In this document: positions 30,437 through 39,566 of the stretch, one piece after another
Layout of the letters: every line of letters begins with the position of its first letter
Numbering within the stretch: position 1 is the first letter of the stretch
Origin: Chloroflexota bacterium
Lineage (GTDB): Bacteria; Chloroflexota; Dehalococcoidia; FW602-bin16
Direction of reading: 5' to 3'
NCBI GenBank assembly: GCA_004297765.1
Contig: SCTZ01000058.1
Coordinates: forward strand, 1-44,311
DNA: 44,311 bases
Position numbers and translations under genes: made by a program
The notes under the pieces: generated by a model
The model's input: only the letters and a program-made list of their open reading frames with translations
The model's database searches: none
Told to the model about the DNA's origin: nothing

Positions 30437-32413
30437 ATGACCAGGGTAGTCTTCTGGAACATCGAAGCCACGGGGCTCTTTTATCTTCTGTCGGTCATCG
30501 CCATTGCCGTCTTCCTGGTCGGGTTCTACCGCGTCGCTCGCATCTGGCGGTCCGGCTGGGGGGAAAGGCGGGAGCGCAACGTCGGGCGCAGCGTGAAAAG
30601 GGCGCTCCTGGACGGGCTCCTGGGCCGGCGCATCTTCCGCGGTGATGTCCTGGGTGGTTTTGCGCACTTCTCCCTGATGTGGGGATTCGTCCTCCTGTTC
30701 ATTGGCACCGTTCTGCTCACCGTCCACCACGATATCGTTCCCTTCCTTTTCGGCACCGTCTACCTGACCTACTCGCTGGTGCTGGATATCGCAGGCGCCT
30801 TCTTCATCGTGGCCGCTCTGCTGGCGGCTTTCCGCCGTTTCGTGCTCAGGGCTAACCACGTTCCAAACCGCTGGGATGATCCGATGATGCTGGCGCTGCT
30901 GTTCTTGATCGCGCTGACGGGGTTCGTGATCGAGGGCCTGCGGCTAAGCGCCATCTCTCATCTGGGCATGGAGTGGTCTCCGGTAGGCGACCTGTTTGGT
31001 GCCAAGTTGGGCGGTCTGGTCGACCTGACGACCTTTCATGGCGTGGTGTGGTGGATTCATGCCCTGGCGGCCCTGGGACTGGTGGCGTACCTCCCGTACT
31101 CGAAGCTGTTCCATATGTTCGCGGCGCCGACTCACCTCTATCTCAGCACTGTGCCCCCGGGGATCGTCACTCTGGAGGAGCGCGAGGGGCTGCGCGGGGA
31201 GCTCGATCGAACGGAGCTGGTCTCCCTCGACGCCTGCACCCGCTGCAATCGATGCGAAGTGGTCTGTCCGTCCTACGCGGCCGGCGAGCCGCTCTCTCCC
31301 AGGGCGCTCGTGCAATCGATGAAGAGCTTCGTTCGGCGCAAGTACGCCCCCGAGCGGCAGTTGCTGGCCGCGGAAGAGCTGAAAACGAACCCGCCCAAGA
31401 TCGAAGAGGCCGTGGCGCGAGACGAATGCTGGTATTGCACGACCTGTGTGGCCTGCGCCGAGGCCTGCCCGATCGGCATCAGTGCGGCCGACATCGCGCG
31501 CGAGACGCGTGTGACACTGGTCGACGGCGGGCGGCGTGTGCCCAAGACCATCCGCGATGCGCTAAACAACGTGGGCAAGTACGGCAACCCCTGGGAGCAC
31601 AACGGCCCCAAGCATTACGCCTGGCTGAAGACGCTGGAGGCCAAGGACCTATCGCAGGGCGATGAGGCTGAGCTGTGCTACTTCGTGGGGTGCCTGGCCT
31701 CCAACGACGAGCGCAACCAGGCCGTGGCGCGCGCTCTGGTGAAGGTGCTGAATACCGCCGGAGTGGATTTCGGCATTCTGGGCAAAGAGGAATCCTGCTG
31801 CGGTGAGTTCGCGCGGCGTCTGGGCGAGGACGGATTATTCGAGGCGCTGGTGGAGGGCAACTATGGGGCCTTCAAGGATCTGGGCGTCTCCCGGCTGGTC
31901 AGCACCTCGCCACACTGTTTTCACACCATGCGCAACGAGTACCCGGTCATGGCGGAGAAGCTCAAGATTGAAGCAGCGCCGAGCCTGGAGGTGCGCCATC
32001 ACACGACCCTCCTGGCCGATCTGCTGCGCGGCGGCGCCCTGCGCTTCAACGGGCGCATCGAGAAGACGGCAGCCTATCACGATCCGTGCTATCTGGGGCG
32101 GCACAATGGGATCTACGACGACCCGCGCGCGGTGCTGCGGGCCATTCCCGGGCTGCGGCTGGTGGAGATGGCGCGCAGCAGGTCCGGGAGCTTCTGCTGT
32201 GGAGGCGGAGGCGGCCGCATGTGGCTGGAGTCGGACGTGGAGCACCGCATCTCGGAGCTGCGGGTCCAGGATGCCGCCCAGGCTGGCGCCGAGCTGCTGG
32301 TGACGGCCTGCCCCTATTGTTTGAGCAACCTGACCGACTCGATGAAGGTGGCCGGCTATGGCGACAGGATCGAGGTCAGAGACATCGTCGAGCTGGTCGC
32401 AGAGGTGATCTGA
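30437..32413 (+). CDS. Membrane Fe-S oxidoreductase linking ETF to menaquinone (EMO-type, DUF224 family)
   Basis: A 658-aa protein. Residues 10-235 contain five or six membrane helices of a NarI-like cytochrome b domain with histidines in FAHFSLMWG, FHGVVWWIHAL and similar positions. Residues 265-345 bind two [4Fe-4S] clusters (CTRCNRCEVVC and CWYCTTCVACAEAC). Residues 410-650 have two CCG domains (ESCCGEF; SFCCGGGGGRMW with a later CPYC), as in heterodisulfide reductase subunit D. Next to etfBA and an acyl-CoA dehydrogenase, it matches the ETF:(methyl)menaquinone oxidoreductase known from syntrophic bacteria. First gene of a four-gene operon. Confidence 0.87.
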   Translation: MTRVVFWNIEATGLFYLLSVIAIAVFLVGFYRVARIWRSGWGERRERNVGRSVKRALLDGLLGRRIFRGDVLGGFAHFSLMWGFVLLFIGTVLLTVHHDIVPFLFGTVYLTYSLVLDIAGAFFIVAALLAAFRRFVLRANHVPNRWDDPMMLALLFLIALTGFVIEGLRLSAISHLGMEWSPVGDLFGAKLGGLVDLTTFHGVVWWIHALAALGLVAYLPYSKLFHMFAAPTHLYLSTVPPGIVTLEEREGLRGELDRTELVSLDACTRCNRCEVVCPSYAAGEPLSPRALVQSMKSFVRRKYAPERQLLAAEELKTNPPKIEEAVARDECWYCTTCVACAEACPIGISAADIARETRVTLVDGGRRVPKTIRDALNNVGKYGNPWEHNGPKHYAWLKTLEAKDLSQGDEAELCYFVGCLASNDERNQAVARALVKVLNTAGVDFGILGKEESCCGEFARRLGEDGLFEALVEGNYGAFKDLGVSRLVSTSPHCFHTMRNEYPVMAEKLKIEAAPSLEVRHHTTLLADLLRGGALRFNGRIEKTAAYHDPCYLGRHNGIYDDPRAVLRAIPGLRLVEMARSRSGSFCCGGGGGRMWLESDVEHRISELRVQDAAQAGAELLVTACPYCLSNLTDSMKVAGYGDRIEVRDIVELVAEVI

Positions 32414-32424
32414 GGAGCAAGCAC

Positions 32425-33216
32425 ATGAATATCGTGGTCTGCGTGAAGCGCGTGCCCGACACCGCGGAGGCCGAGGTCGCGATCGACAGGTCTGGCCAGG
32501 GGATCGACACGGAGGATCTGGTCTACGACATCAACGAGTGGGACGCCTACGCCATGGAAGAGGCAGTCCTTCTGAAGGAGCAGATCGGCGGAACGGTCAC
32601 GGCGGTGACGATGGGGTCGGAGGATGACGAGGAGGTCCTGCGGCGCTGCCTGGCGCTAGGAGCCGACAACGCCATCCGGCTGACCGATCCCGCTTTCGAC
32701 GGTGCGGACGGCCACGCGACCGCGGTGGCGCTGGCGGCCGCCATTGAAAGGATACCTCACGACCTCATCTTCACCGGCGTGCAAGCCAGCGACGATGGCT
32801 ACGGTCAGGTCGGTCCGGCTCTGGCCCGTATGCTGGGCATGCCGCACGCCACGCTCGTGACGAATCTAGAGATCGATGGCCGGATGGCCCGAGTGCGACG
32901 CGAGCTGGAGGGCGGTCTGGAGGAGACGGTCGAGGTGCAGCTTCCCGCTGTCCTGACGATCCAGACCGGCATCAACGAGCCGCGTTACGTCTCGATCGCC
33001 GGCATTCGGCGCGTGGCCCGGCGCGAGATTCCCGTGCAGGGCGTCGCGGAGCTCGGTCTGAAGCCCGACCAGGTGGGTGCTGCTGGATCCCGGATCGAGG
33101 TCGAGGGGCTATCTCTCCCCGAGGTCGGACAGAAGGGCGAGATACTGGAGGGCAGCCTGGACGCGGTCACGAGCCAGTTGGTCGGCATCTTCGCGAGCAA
33201 AGGATGGCTGAAGTGA
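32425..33216 (+). CDS. etfB: Electron transfer flavoprotein beta subunit
   Basis: A 263-aa protein starting MNIVVCVKRVPDTAEAEVAI, typical of EtfB. It contains VYDINEWDAYAMEEAVLLKE, IFTGVQASDDGYGQVGPALA and QLPAVLTIQTGINEPRYVS. The ATG 32425 follows GAGGAG and lies 11 bases after the preceding stop; the frame is open further upstream but without homology. With EtfA it carries electrons from acyl-CoA dehydrogenase in the cytoplasm to the membrane oxidoreductase. Whether it bifurcates electrons is not decided by what I can read. Confidence 0.94.
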   Translation: MNIVVCVKRVPDTAEAEVAIDRSGQGIDTEDLVYDINEWDAYAMEEAVLLKEQIGGTVTAVTMGSEDDEEVLRRCLALGADNAIRLTDPAFDGADGHATAVALAAAIERIPHDLIFTGVQASDDGYGQVGPALARMLGMPHATLVTNLEIDGRMARVRRELEGGLEETVEVQLPAVLTIQTGINEPRYVSIAGIRRVARREIPVQGVAELGLKPDQVGAAGSRIEVEGLSLPEVGQKGEILEGSLDAVTSQLVGIFASKGWLK

Positions 33217-34196
33217 TGGGCGAGATTCTTGTGCTGGCCGAGCACCGACAGGGTGTTGTGCGTGACATAACGTTTGAGATGCTGGGCGCGGGCCGGGCGC
33301 TGGCCGCGAGCCGCGGGGCGCAACTGACGGCGCTGCTGCTGGGACAGGGGCTTGGGGAGCTGGCGAACGCATTGTCCGCGCATGCGGACGTGGTCGAGGT
33401 GGTCGAGGACGCTCGATTGGCTCAATTCAGCTCGGACGCGTATCAAGAGGTTCTGGCCCGTGTCATACGCGAGCGAACGCCACTGGTCTGCCTGATCGGA
33501 CACACGGCGTACGGCATGGAGCTGGCGCCGAGCCTGGCTACGGAGCTAGGGGTGCCGCTGATAGCGGATGCCACCTGCGTCGAGCTGGAAGAAGGATTAA
33601 TAAGGGCCGAGCGACCTGTCTACGGCGGCAAGGTCCGGGCGAGGGTGCGATCCAAGGGACCGGCAGCGATCGTGACGATGCAGGCGGGAGCCTTTGCCGC
33701 CGCGGACGAGAGGGCGACGGCCGGGCAGATCGTGCACTCCGATGCGCTTCTGTCGGGCGAACAGACTCGCAAGAGGTTTGTCGGCTTTGTCGAGGCAGTG
33801 CTGGGGGACGTGGATATCGCCCAGAGCGACATTGTAGTCTCGGTGGGGCGTGGCATCGGCGATCCCAAGAACCTTCCGCTGGTCGAGGCTCTGGCCAGGG
33901 CGCTGGGCGGGGTCTTGTCCTGCTCGCGTCCGGTCGTGGACAAGAAGTGGCTACCGAAGACGCGCCAGGTCGGGATATCCGGAAAGACGGTTTCGCCCAA
34001 GCTGTATCTCGCGGTCGGGATCAGCGGGGCGTTCCAGCATCTCTCGGGCATCAAGAGCTCGACGACGATCGTGGCCGTCAATAAGGATCCCAAGGCTCCG
34101 ATCTTTCGCGTGGCCGACTACGGCATCGTCGGCGACCTCTTTACAGTAGTGCCCGCGCTGACCGAGCGCATCGCCAAGGCCAAATCCGGCAAATAG
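33216..34196 (+). CDS. etfA: Electron transfer flavoprotein alpha subunit
   Basis: About 326 aa from ATG 33216 (MGEILVLAEHRQG). The FAD-binding C-terminal domain is clear: SVGRGIGDPKNLPLVEALA, SRPVVDKKWLPKTRQVGISG, then PKLYLAVGISGAFQHLSGIK and VAVNKDPKAPIFRVADYGIV. ATG 33216 overlaps the etfB stop by one base (TGATG). An in-frame ATG at 33204 would add four residues but has no spaced Shine-Dalgarno. Confidence 0.94.
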   Translation: MGEILVLAEHRQGVVRDITFEMLGAGRALAASRGAQLTALLLGQGLGELANALSAHADVVEVVEDARLAQFSSDAYQEVLARVIRERTPLVCLIGHTAYGMELAPSLATELGVPLIADATCVELEEGLIRAERPVYGGKVRARVRSKGPAAIVTMQAGAFAAADERATAGQIVHSDALLSGEQTRKRFVGFVEAVLGDVDIAQSDIVVSVGRGIGDPKNLPLVEALARALGGVLSCSRPVVDKKWLPKTRQVGISGKTVSPKLYLAVGISGAFQHLSGIKSSTTIVAVNKDPKAPIFRVADYGIVGDLFTVVPALTERIAKAKSGK

Positions 34197-34205
34197 GGGG
34201 GCAGC

Positions 34206-35354
34206 ATGAACTTCGACCTGACCAAAGAACAGAAGGCGATCCAGAAGGCGGCCTGGGAGTTCGCGGATGGCGAGTTCGACAAGGAATACGCGCTGGAGTG
34301 TGAGCTAGCCCACCGTTTTCCCACCGAGAAGCACCAGAAGGCCTGCGAGCTGGGATTCATCGGCATGAGCTTCCCTGAGGAGTACGGCGGACAGGGGTAT
34401 GGCGTCCTGGAGAACGTGCTGGTGATGGAGCAGTTCATGCGCAAGGACCCGGGGCTGGGCCATGCCGTCACGATCGCCCAGTTTGGCTCACAATTCATCC
34501 TCAGGTGGGGAACCGAGGAGCAAAAGAAGAAGTATCTGCCGACGGTGGCGTCTGGGAAGATCATCACCGGCGCGGCCTTCACGGAGCCGGACCACGGCAG
34601 CGACATCACCGACCTCAACACCACGGCCGTCCGCGAGGGAAACGAGTACGTCATCAACGGCGTCAAGACCTTCATCACGAACGGCCTGCAGGCCAATGTT
34701 CTGGCCGTGCTGTGCAAGACCGATCCCAACGCCAAGCCTGCCCATCGGGGCATGAGCATGATCCTGGTGGAGTCCGATCGACCCGGCTTCGAGGCCACCG
34801 ACGTGGGACAAAAGATGGGCATTCGCATGACGTCCACGGCGGAGATCGTGCTGAAGAACGTGCGTGTCCCGGTCACCAACCTGATCGGCACGGAGGGACG
34901 TGGCTTCTACATGTCCCTGGAGTTCTTCGATGAGACGCGCATCGACGTGGCGGCCCAGGGGATCGGTGGATCCCAGGCGGCCTTCGATCGGGTCTTGAGC
35001 TACGTCAAGCAGCGACGGCAATTCGGACAGCGCCTGGCCGATTTCCAGGTCACGCAGCACAAGATCGCCGACATGTCCACCAAGATCGAGACTGCCCGCT
35101 TGATTACCTACAAAGCCGCCTGGACCTTCGACAACAAGGGGCTCAACCCGCTGTTGTCCTCGCAAGCCAAGCTATATGCCGCGCGTGTGGCGGTGGAGGT
35201 GGCCGATGAGGCCATCCAGATCTTCGGTGGCTACGGCTACCTGCTGGAGAACGAGGTCGAGCGCATCTACCGCGACATGCGCATCCTGGAGATCTACGAG
35301 GGCACGCGCGAGATCCAGAAGAACACCATCGCGGGGTATATTCTCGGGAAGTAG
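34206..35354 (+). CDS. Acyl-CoA dehydrogenase
   Basis: FAD-dependent alpha,beta-dehydrogenation of acyl-CoA, 382 aa, full length. Family marks: TEEQKKKYLPTVASGKIITG, AFTEPDHGSDITDL, the QRRQFGQRLADFQVTQHKIA segment and AIQIFGGYGYLLENEVERIY. The catalytic base is E365 in IYEGTREIQK, the short/medium-chain and butyryl-CoA position. AGGGGGG precedes the ATG. It donates electrons to EtfAB encoded just upstream. The chain-length preference cannot be read reliably. Confidence 0.94.
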   Translation: MNFDLTKEQKAIQKAAWEFADGEFDKEYALECELAHRFPTEKHQKACELGFIGMSFPEEYGGQGYGVLENVLVMEQFMRKDPGLGHAVTIAQFGSQFILRWGTEEQKKKYLPTVASGKIITGAAFTEPDHGSDITDLNTTAVREGNEYVINGVKTFITNGLQANVLAVLCKTDPNAKPAHRGMSMILVESDRPGFEATDVGQKMGIRMTSTAEIVLKNVRVPVTNLIGTEGRGFYMSLEFFDETRIDVAAQGIGGSQAAFDRVLSYVKQRRQFGQRLADFQVTQHKIADMSTKIETARLITYKAAWTFDNKGLNPLLSSQAKLYAARVAVEVADEAIQIFGGYGYLLENEVERIYRDMRILEIYEGTREIQKNTIAGYILGK

Positions 35355-35412
35355 AAACTTGTTGGCGCCGCGGCCATTTCCCCGCTATCATTCTTGATAG
35401 GGGAGACCGCAC

Positions 35413-37158
35413 GTGCCTATCACGATACTCGACGAGAGACAATCCAAGCTGTTAGCCGAAGAGCGGCATTTGCTGGAGGATCTGCGCGAGTTGCTGGCGC
35501 GATTCGAGGCGAGCGCGGCCGATTTGGCACTGCTGCGTCGTGCTTCCCTGGATCTGGACGAGCTCTTTCTGCTGGTCGTGGTGGGAGAGTTCAACGCCGG
35601 CAAGTCTGCTTTCATTAATGCCCTCCTGGGGGAGGCGGTGCTGCCGGAGGGTGTGACGCCCACTACCACCCAGATCAACCTCCTGCGACATGGCTCGTCC
35701 TCTAGCTCGCACACGCTGACCGGAGATGTCCTGGAGATCGTGCGGCCGGTGCCTTTCCTGGGGGAGGTCACCATCGTCGACACTCCCGGGACGAACGCGG
35801 TCATCCGCCGCCACGAGGAGATCACGCGCGAGTTCGTGCCGCGCAGCGATCTGGTTCTCTTCGTAACCTCTGCCGACCGCCCCTTCACCGAGTCCGAGCG
35901 GCTGTTCCTGGAACGCATTCGAGAATGGGGCAAGAAGGTCGTGCTCGTGCTGAACAAGGTCGACCTGTTTGCCAGCGAAGCGGAGATACAGCAAGTCGAC
36001 CATTTCATCGCGGATCATGCCCGCGCGCTGCTCGGCTTTGCTCCGGAGATCTTCCCGCTCTCGGCGCGCCTGGCGCTACGTGCCAAGCAGATGCCGGAGA
36101 GCGCCGAACGCCAGCAGATCTGGGAGGCTAGTCGCTTCGGGGCTCTCGAGCTGTACGTCTACCGTACTCTCGATAACGAGGGGCGAGTTCGTCTCAAGCT
36201 GCTCAGTCCACTCGGTGTGGCCGAGCGCCTGAGCGGACAATACCTCGGCGCGGCCGAGGAGCGTCTGAATCTGCTGGCCGAGGACGACAAGACAGTGGCC
36301 AACATCGAGGCGCAGCTCGCTCTTTACAGCAGCGACATGCGCCGCGATTTCTTGCCTCGCCTCATGCAGGTCGAAAACGTCATCTACGAGCTGAACGAGC
36401 GCGGTGACCGCTTTTTCGATGAGACCCTACGGCTGGGGCGCATCCTGGACCTCTTCAACGCGGAGCGCATTCGCGGCCAATTCGAGCGCGAGGTCCTGGC
36501 CGATACCTCCCAGCGCATCGATCGCACCGTGCAAGAGCTGATCGATTGGATGGTGGACCAGGACTTGCGCCTGTGGCAGGCCGTGATGGACTACCTGAGC
36601 CGACGCAGGCAGGCCTCCTACGGAGAGCATATCATCGGCGAAGTCGGCGGCAGCTTCGAGTACAACCGCCAGGAGCTACTGCAATCGGTCGGGCGCACCG
36701 CTCGTGACGTGATCGACAGCTACGACCGGGAGGGTGAAGCGCGCCATCTGGCCGGCGCCATGCGCGATGCCGTCGCGCATACAGCGCTGGCCGAGATCGG
36801 AGCCGTCAGCCTGGGCACCGCCATCGCCGTGCTCGTGGGCACAGCCGCTGCCGACATCACCGGTCTGCTAGCTGCTGGTGTGCTGGCCGGCCTGGGTCTC
36901 ATTATCATTCCCGCCCGCAAGCGTCAGGCCCAGCGGAAGTTCCATGCCAAAAGTAACGAATTGCGCCTGCGCCTCAGCGCTGCCATGCGTGAGCAGTTCG
37001 AGCACGAGCTAGCTGCATCTCAGCAGCGCATTCGTGACGCCGTGGCTCCCTACAGCCGCTTCGTTCGCGCCGAGCGCGCCAAGGTCGTGGCCATGCGCGA
37101 CGGTCTGCTATCTGTCCGCGACGATCTGGCTCGCCTGCGCAGTCAGATCGAGGGATAG
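35413..37158 (+). CDS. Bacterial dynamin-like GTPase
   Basis: A 581-aa protein of the dynamin superfamily. The GTPase domain has P-loop GEFNAGKSAFINAL (about 59-72), switch I threonines TPTT, G3 DTPGTN and G4 NKVD. A long helical stalk region spans about 230-440. Two hydrophobic stretches (about 460-500: GTAIAVLVGTAAADITGLLA and AGVLAGLGLIIIPA) make a membrane hairpin, followed by a helical end. Such proteins remodel or protect membranes. GTG 35413 is preceded by GGGGAGA. It is a single-gene unit or the tail of the preceding operon, 58 bases away. Confidence 0.87.
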   Translation: MPITILDERQSKLLAEERHLLEDLRELLARFEASAADLALLRRASLDLDELFLLVVVGEFNAGKSAFINALLGEAVLPEGVTPTTTQINLLRHGSSSSSHTLTGDVLEIVRPVPFLGEVTIVDTPGTNAVIRRHEEITREFVPRSDLVLFVTSADRPFTESERLFLERIREWGKKVVLVLNKVDLFASEAEIQQVDHFIADHARALLGFAPEIFPLSARLALRAKQMPESAERQQIWEASRFGALELYVYRTLDNEGRVRLKLLSPLGVAERLSGQYLGAAEERLNLLAEDDKTVANIEAQLALYSSDMRRDFLPRLMQVENVIYELNERGDRFFDETLRLGRILDLFNAERIRGQFEREVLADTSQRIDRTVQELIDWMVDQDLRLWQAVMDYLSRRRQASYGEHIIGEVGGSFEYNRQELLQSVGRTARDVIDSYDREGEARHLAGAMRDAVAHTALAEIGAVSLGTAIAVLVGTAAADITGLLAAGVLAGLGLIIIPARKRQAQRKFHAKSNELRLRLSAAMREQFEHELAASQQRIRDAVAPYSRFVRAERAKVVAMRDGLLSVRDDLARLRSQIEG

Positions 37159-37170
37159 GGCCGCCCTCCG

Positions 37171-37734
37171 CTACGACTTGCCCAGGATATCGCTTACCCC
37201 GGCCCCGGCGCCCTCTTCCAGATCGACCTCCAGCGCGACCAGCAGGTGCGCTGCCGCGCGCCAGAAGCCGATCGAGACCGTTAGCTCCACGATCTCCGTC
37301 TCGTCAAAGTAGTTCCGTAGGTTTGCAAAGGTGGCGTCGCTCACGCTCACGTTCTGGATGACCTCATCCACGTAGGCCAGGACGGCACGGTCCTTGGCAT
37401 CGAACGCGCCGCTGTCCTGCCAGTGGGCAAGGTCGGCCAACTGTGACTCCGTCACGCCGACCGCGAGCGACAACGCCCTGTGCTGCTGCCACTCGTATTG
37501 CGAGCCGGACAGGGTCGCGACCCGCATGATGGCCATCTCGCGCAGCCGGGCCTCCAGCTTGGCTTTCGTGAGCAGACTGTTTCCCAGGGTGAGGAAGGGG
37601 TCCAGCACGGCGGAGCTATTTCCCAGCATGCGATGGATGTTGATGACGCGTGCCCCGTTCTTCTCCACTCGACGGAGGACGCCGGCCACCTCCGGTTCCG
37701 CGGTCTCCGTATCCACAAAGCGTATGCGAGCCAA
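37171..37734 (-). CDS. Carboxymuconolactone decarboxylase family protein (AhpD-like)
   Basis: A 187-aa helical protein of the CMD superfamily, with LREMAIMRVATLSGSQYEWQQH as the family core (the EWxxH segment). The peroxidatic CxxC of AhpD is absent, so a peroxidase role is unlikely. Similar proteins are often annotated only by family. It converges with the dynamin gene, 12 bases between stops. It starts ATG 37734 and ends 40 bases after the AbrB-type gene. Confidence 0.78.
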   Translation of the reverse strand: MARIRFVDTETAEPEVAGVLRRVEKNGARVINIHRMLGNSSAVLDPFLTLGNSLLTKAKLEARLREMAIMRVATLSGSQYEWQQHRALSLAVGVTESQLADLAHWQDSGAFDAKDRAVLAYVDEVIQNVSVSDATFANLRNYFDETEIVELTVSIGFWRAAAHLLVALEVDLEEGAGAGVSDILGKS

Positions 37735-37773
37735 TTACTTGTCCTCCTTGTTGTCGGTCTTGGCTTTCCAGGG

Positions 37774-38028
37774 TCACTTTGGATCTGTCACCGACTCTCC
37801 AGGTCGCTCACCCCGTAGCTTTTCCATCATGTCGTCCACGGAATCTGCGGGCAACCGACCGCGCAGATAGCCCTGCCACTTCCGAAGAGCCTCGACAGGA
37901 ACTCGCTTATGGAGAATGACCTGCCCCTCCCGCAGTTCAAACTCGACCTCGGTACCCGGCCTGAGACCAAGAGCATCTCGGATCTCTTTGGGTAGCGTTA
38001 CCTGCCCCTTGCTAGTAATAGTAGGCAT
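37774..38028 (-). CDS. AbrB/MazE/SpoVT-family DNA-binding protein
   Basis: 84 aa, beginning PTITSKGQVTLPKEIRDALGLR, the swapped-hairpin AbrB-type DNA-binding domain (residues 1-45), followed by a helical tail. AGGAGG directs ATG 38028; an upstream extension of the frame is not conserved. Such proteins are antitoxins when a PIN or MazF gene follows, but the next gene is a CMD protein, so this is an orphan, probably a transcription regulator. Confidence 0.82.
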   Translation of the reverse strand: MPTITSKGQVTLPKEIRDALGLRPGTEVEFELREGQVILHKRVPVEALRKWQGYLRGRLPADSVDDMMEKLRGERPGESVTDPK

Positions 38029-38143
38029 GGGGCCTCCTGCACAAACGGTTGTACTCCAATAGTAACACAGCAGAGGTAATACCACCACTCGTCTTGATGC
38101 GCGGTATGTGCATCCGAATACAACAGGTCGGAACGCACCGATG

Positions 38144-39481
38144 CTATTCCAGCCGCAGCGTGCTTACCGTCTCGATATGAAATGTCTGGGGGAACATGTC
38201 TACCGGGATGACTTCCTCCAGGTGGTAGCCGCCGTCCCGGAGCAGGGCCAGGTCGCGGGCCAGGGTGGAGGGGTCGCAGGAGACGTAGACCAATCGGGCC
38301 GGACGCAGGCTCAGCAGGGCGGCGATGACGTCCGGATGGCAGCCGACGCGGGCCGGGTCGAGCACGACCGCGTCGACGCGGCCCTCCAATTCGGGCAGCA
38401 CGGCTTCGGTTTTGCCCTGGATGAACTCCACATTGGAGAGATCGGCGCTCATGGCCTGGGCGTCGCGAATGGCGCTGGGTGCCTCCTCGATGCCGACGAC
38501 GCGCGCGGCGCGCTTGGCCAGCAGAAGGGCGAAGGTGCCGACGCCGCAATAGGCGTCGACGACGTGTTCGTCGCCCTGTGGGGCGAGCCGCTCCAGCACG
38601 AGCAGCGCCAGCAGCTCGGCCTGGCTGAAGTCGCCGACCAGCCCCTTCGGGAAATGCGGACCACCGGGCGCGATATCCTGGATCTGAGGGCGGGTGTTGA
38701 CCTGGAAAAACGAAGGCGCGGCCACGCGGTAACGTTGTCCCAGCAACTCCTCCTCGTAGGATTGCTGGCCCGTCTCGAAGGAGACGCCCTCGAAGCGCGG
38801 GTTGACCAGCAGTTGACCGGTGCGCGCGCCATAGCGCACGACGACCTGGTGCAGGCCACGGCCGCGACCCTGCAGCTCGCGCAGCACGTCGTTGATGCGT
38901 GGCTGCGCGATGAGACAATGGTCGATGGGTAGAACGAAGTGGCTGCCGCCGCGCGTGAAGCCCAGTGTCCCCTCTCGCTTGCGCGTGGAGAAGCGGGCGT
39001 TGTTGCGGTATTGCCACGGCTCCACGGCGGCCAGAGTCGGGAGCACAGGCGGCTCGGGGAAACCGCCCAGCCGCTGGAGTTGCTCCACCACCGTCTGTCG
39101 TTTGAGGGCAGCCTGCTCAGCGTATTGCAGGTGCTGCCACTGGCAGCCGCCGCAGTCGCCGAAATACGGGCAGGGGGCCGCGATGCGTAGAGGCGACGCA
39201 CGGCGAACCTCGATAACCCGGGCCTTGATGAATTGGGGCTTGCGCAGGTAGACACGGGCGACGACGAGCTCGCCCGGCAGACCACCGTCGACGAAGGCAA
39301 CCACCCCATCGAGGCGGCCGACGGCCGCACCTCCGTAAGCGATGCTGGTCAGCTCCAGCTCGATGAGCTCTGGGATAGGGGGATTCGTTTTTTCAGGCAT
39401 TTCCAATCCGGTCGCGAGAATGGTGCTGGAAGGGCGGGTGTCTTGCCACCAATCGGCGCTGTAGGGCAGAGGTGAGCCCAT
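38144..39481 (-). CDS. rlmD: 23S rRNA (uracil-5-)-methyltransferase RlmD/RumA
   Basis: Methylates C5 of a uracil (U1939 in E. coli numbering) using SAM. About 445 aa. After a non-conserved leader come a TRAM domain (IELELTSIAYGGAAVGRL), the [4Fe-4S] cluster cysteines CPYFGDCGGC, the SAM-binding DAYCGVGTFALLLAKRA, DPARVGCHP, and the catalytic cysteine in YVSCDPSTLARDL. ATG 39481 follows GGGAGG at eight bases; ATG 39400 (MPEKTNPP), closer to the conserved part, is an alternative with a weaker ribosome-binding site. Confidence 0.92.
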   Translation of the reverse strand: MGSPLPYSADWWQDTRPSSTILATGLEMPEKTNPPIPELIELELTSIAYGGAAVGRLDGVVAFVDGGLPGELVVARVYLRKPQFIKARVIEVRRASPLRIAAPCPYFGDCGGCQWQHLQYAEQAALKRQTVVEQLQRLGGFPEPPVLPTLAAVEPWQYRNNARFSTRKREGTLGFTRGGSHFVLPIDHCLIAQPRINDVLRELQGRGRGLHQVVVRYGARTGQLLVNPRFEGVSFETGQQSYEEELLGQRYRVAAPSFFQVNTRPQIQDIAPGGPHFPKGLVGDFSQAELLALLVLERLAPQGDEHVVDAYCGVGTFALLLAKRAARVVGIEEAPSAIRDAQAMSADLSNVEFIQGKTEAVLPELEGRVDAVVLDPARVGCHPDVIAALLSLRPARLVYVSCDPSTLARDLALLRDGGYHLEEVIPVDMFPQTFHIETVSTLRLE

Positions 39482-39566
39482 TCCCCCGCCCTCCCAGCAG
39501 CAATACTTGCGCAATTGTACCATCTCGCGTCGTCTGACGGAAATGCGCTGGACTTGATGCCGCTTA

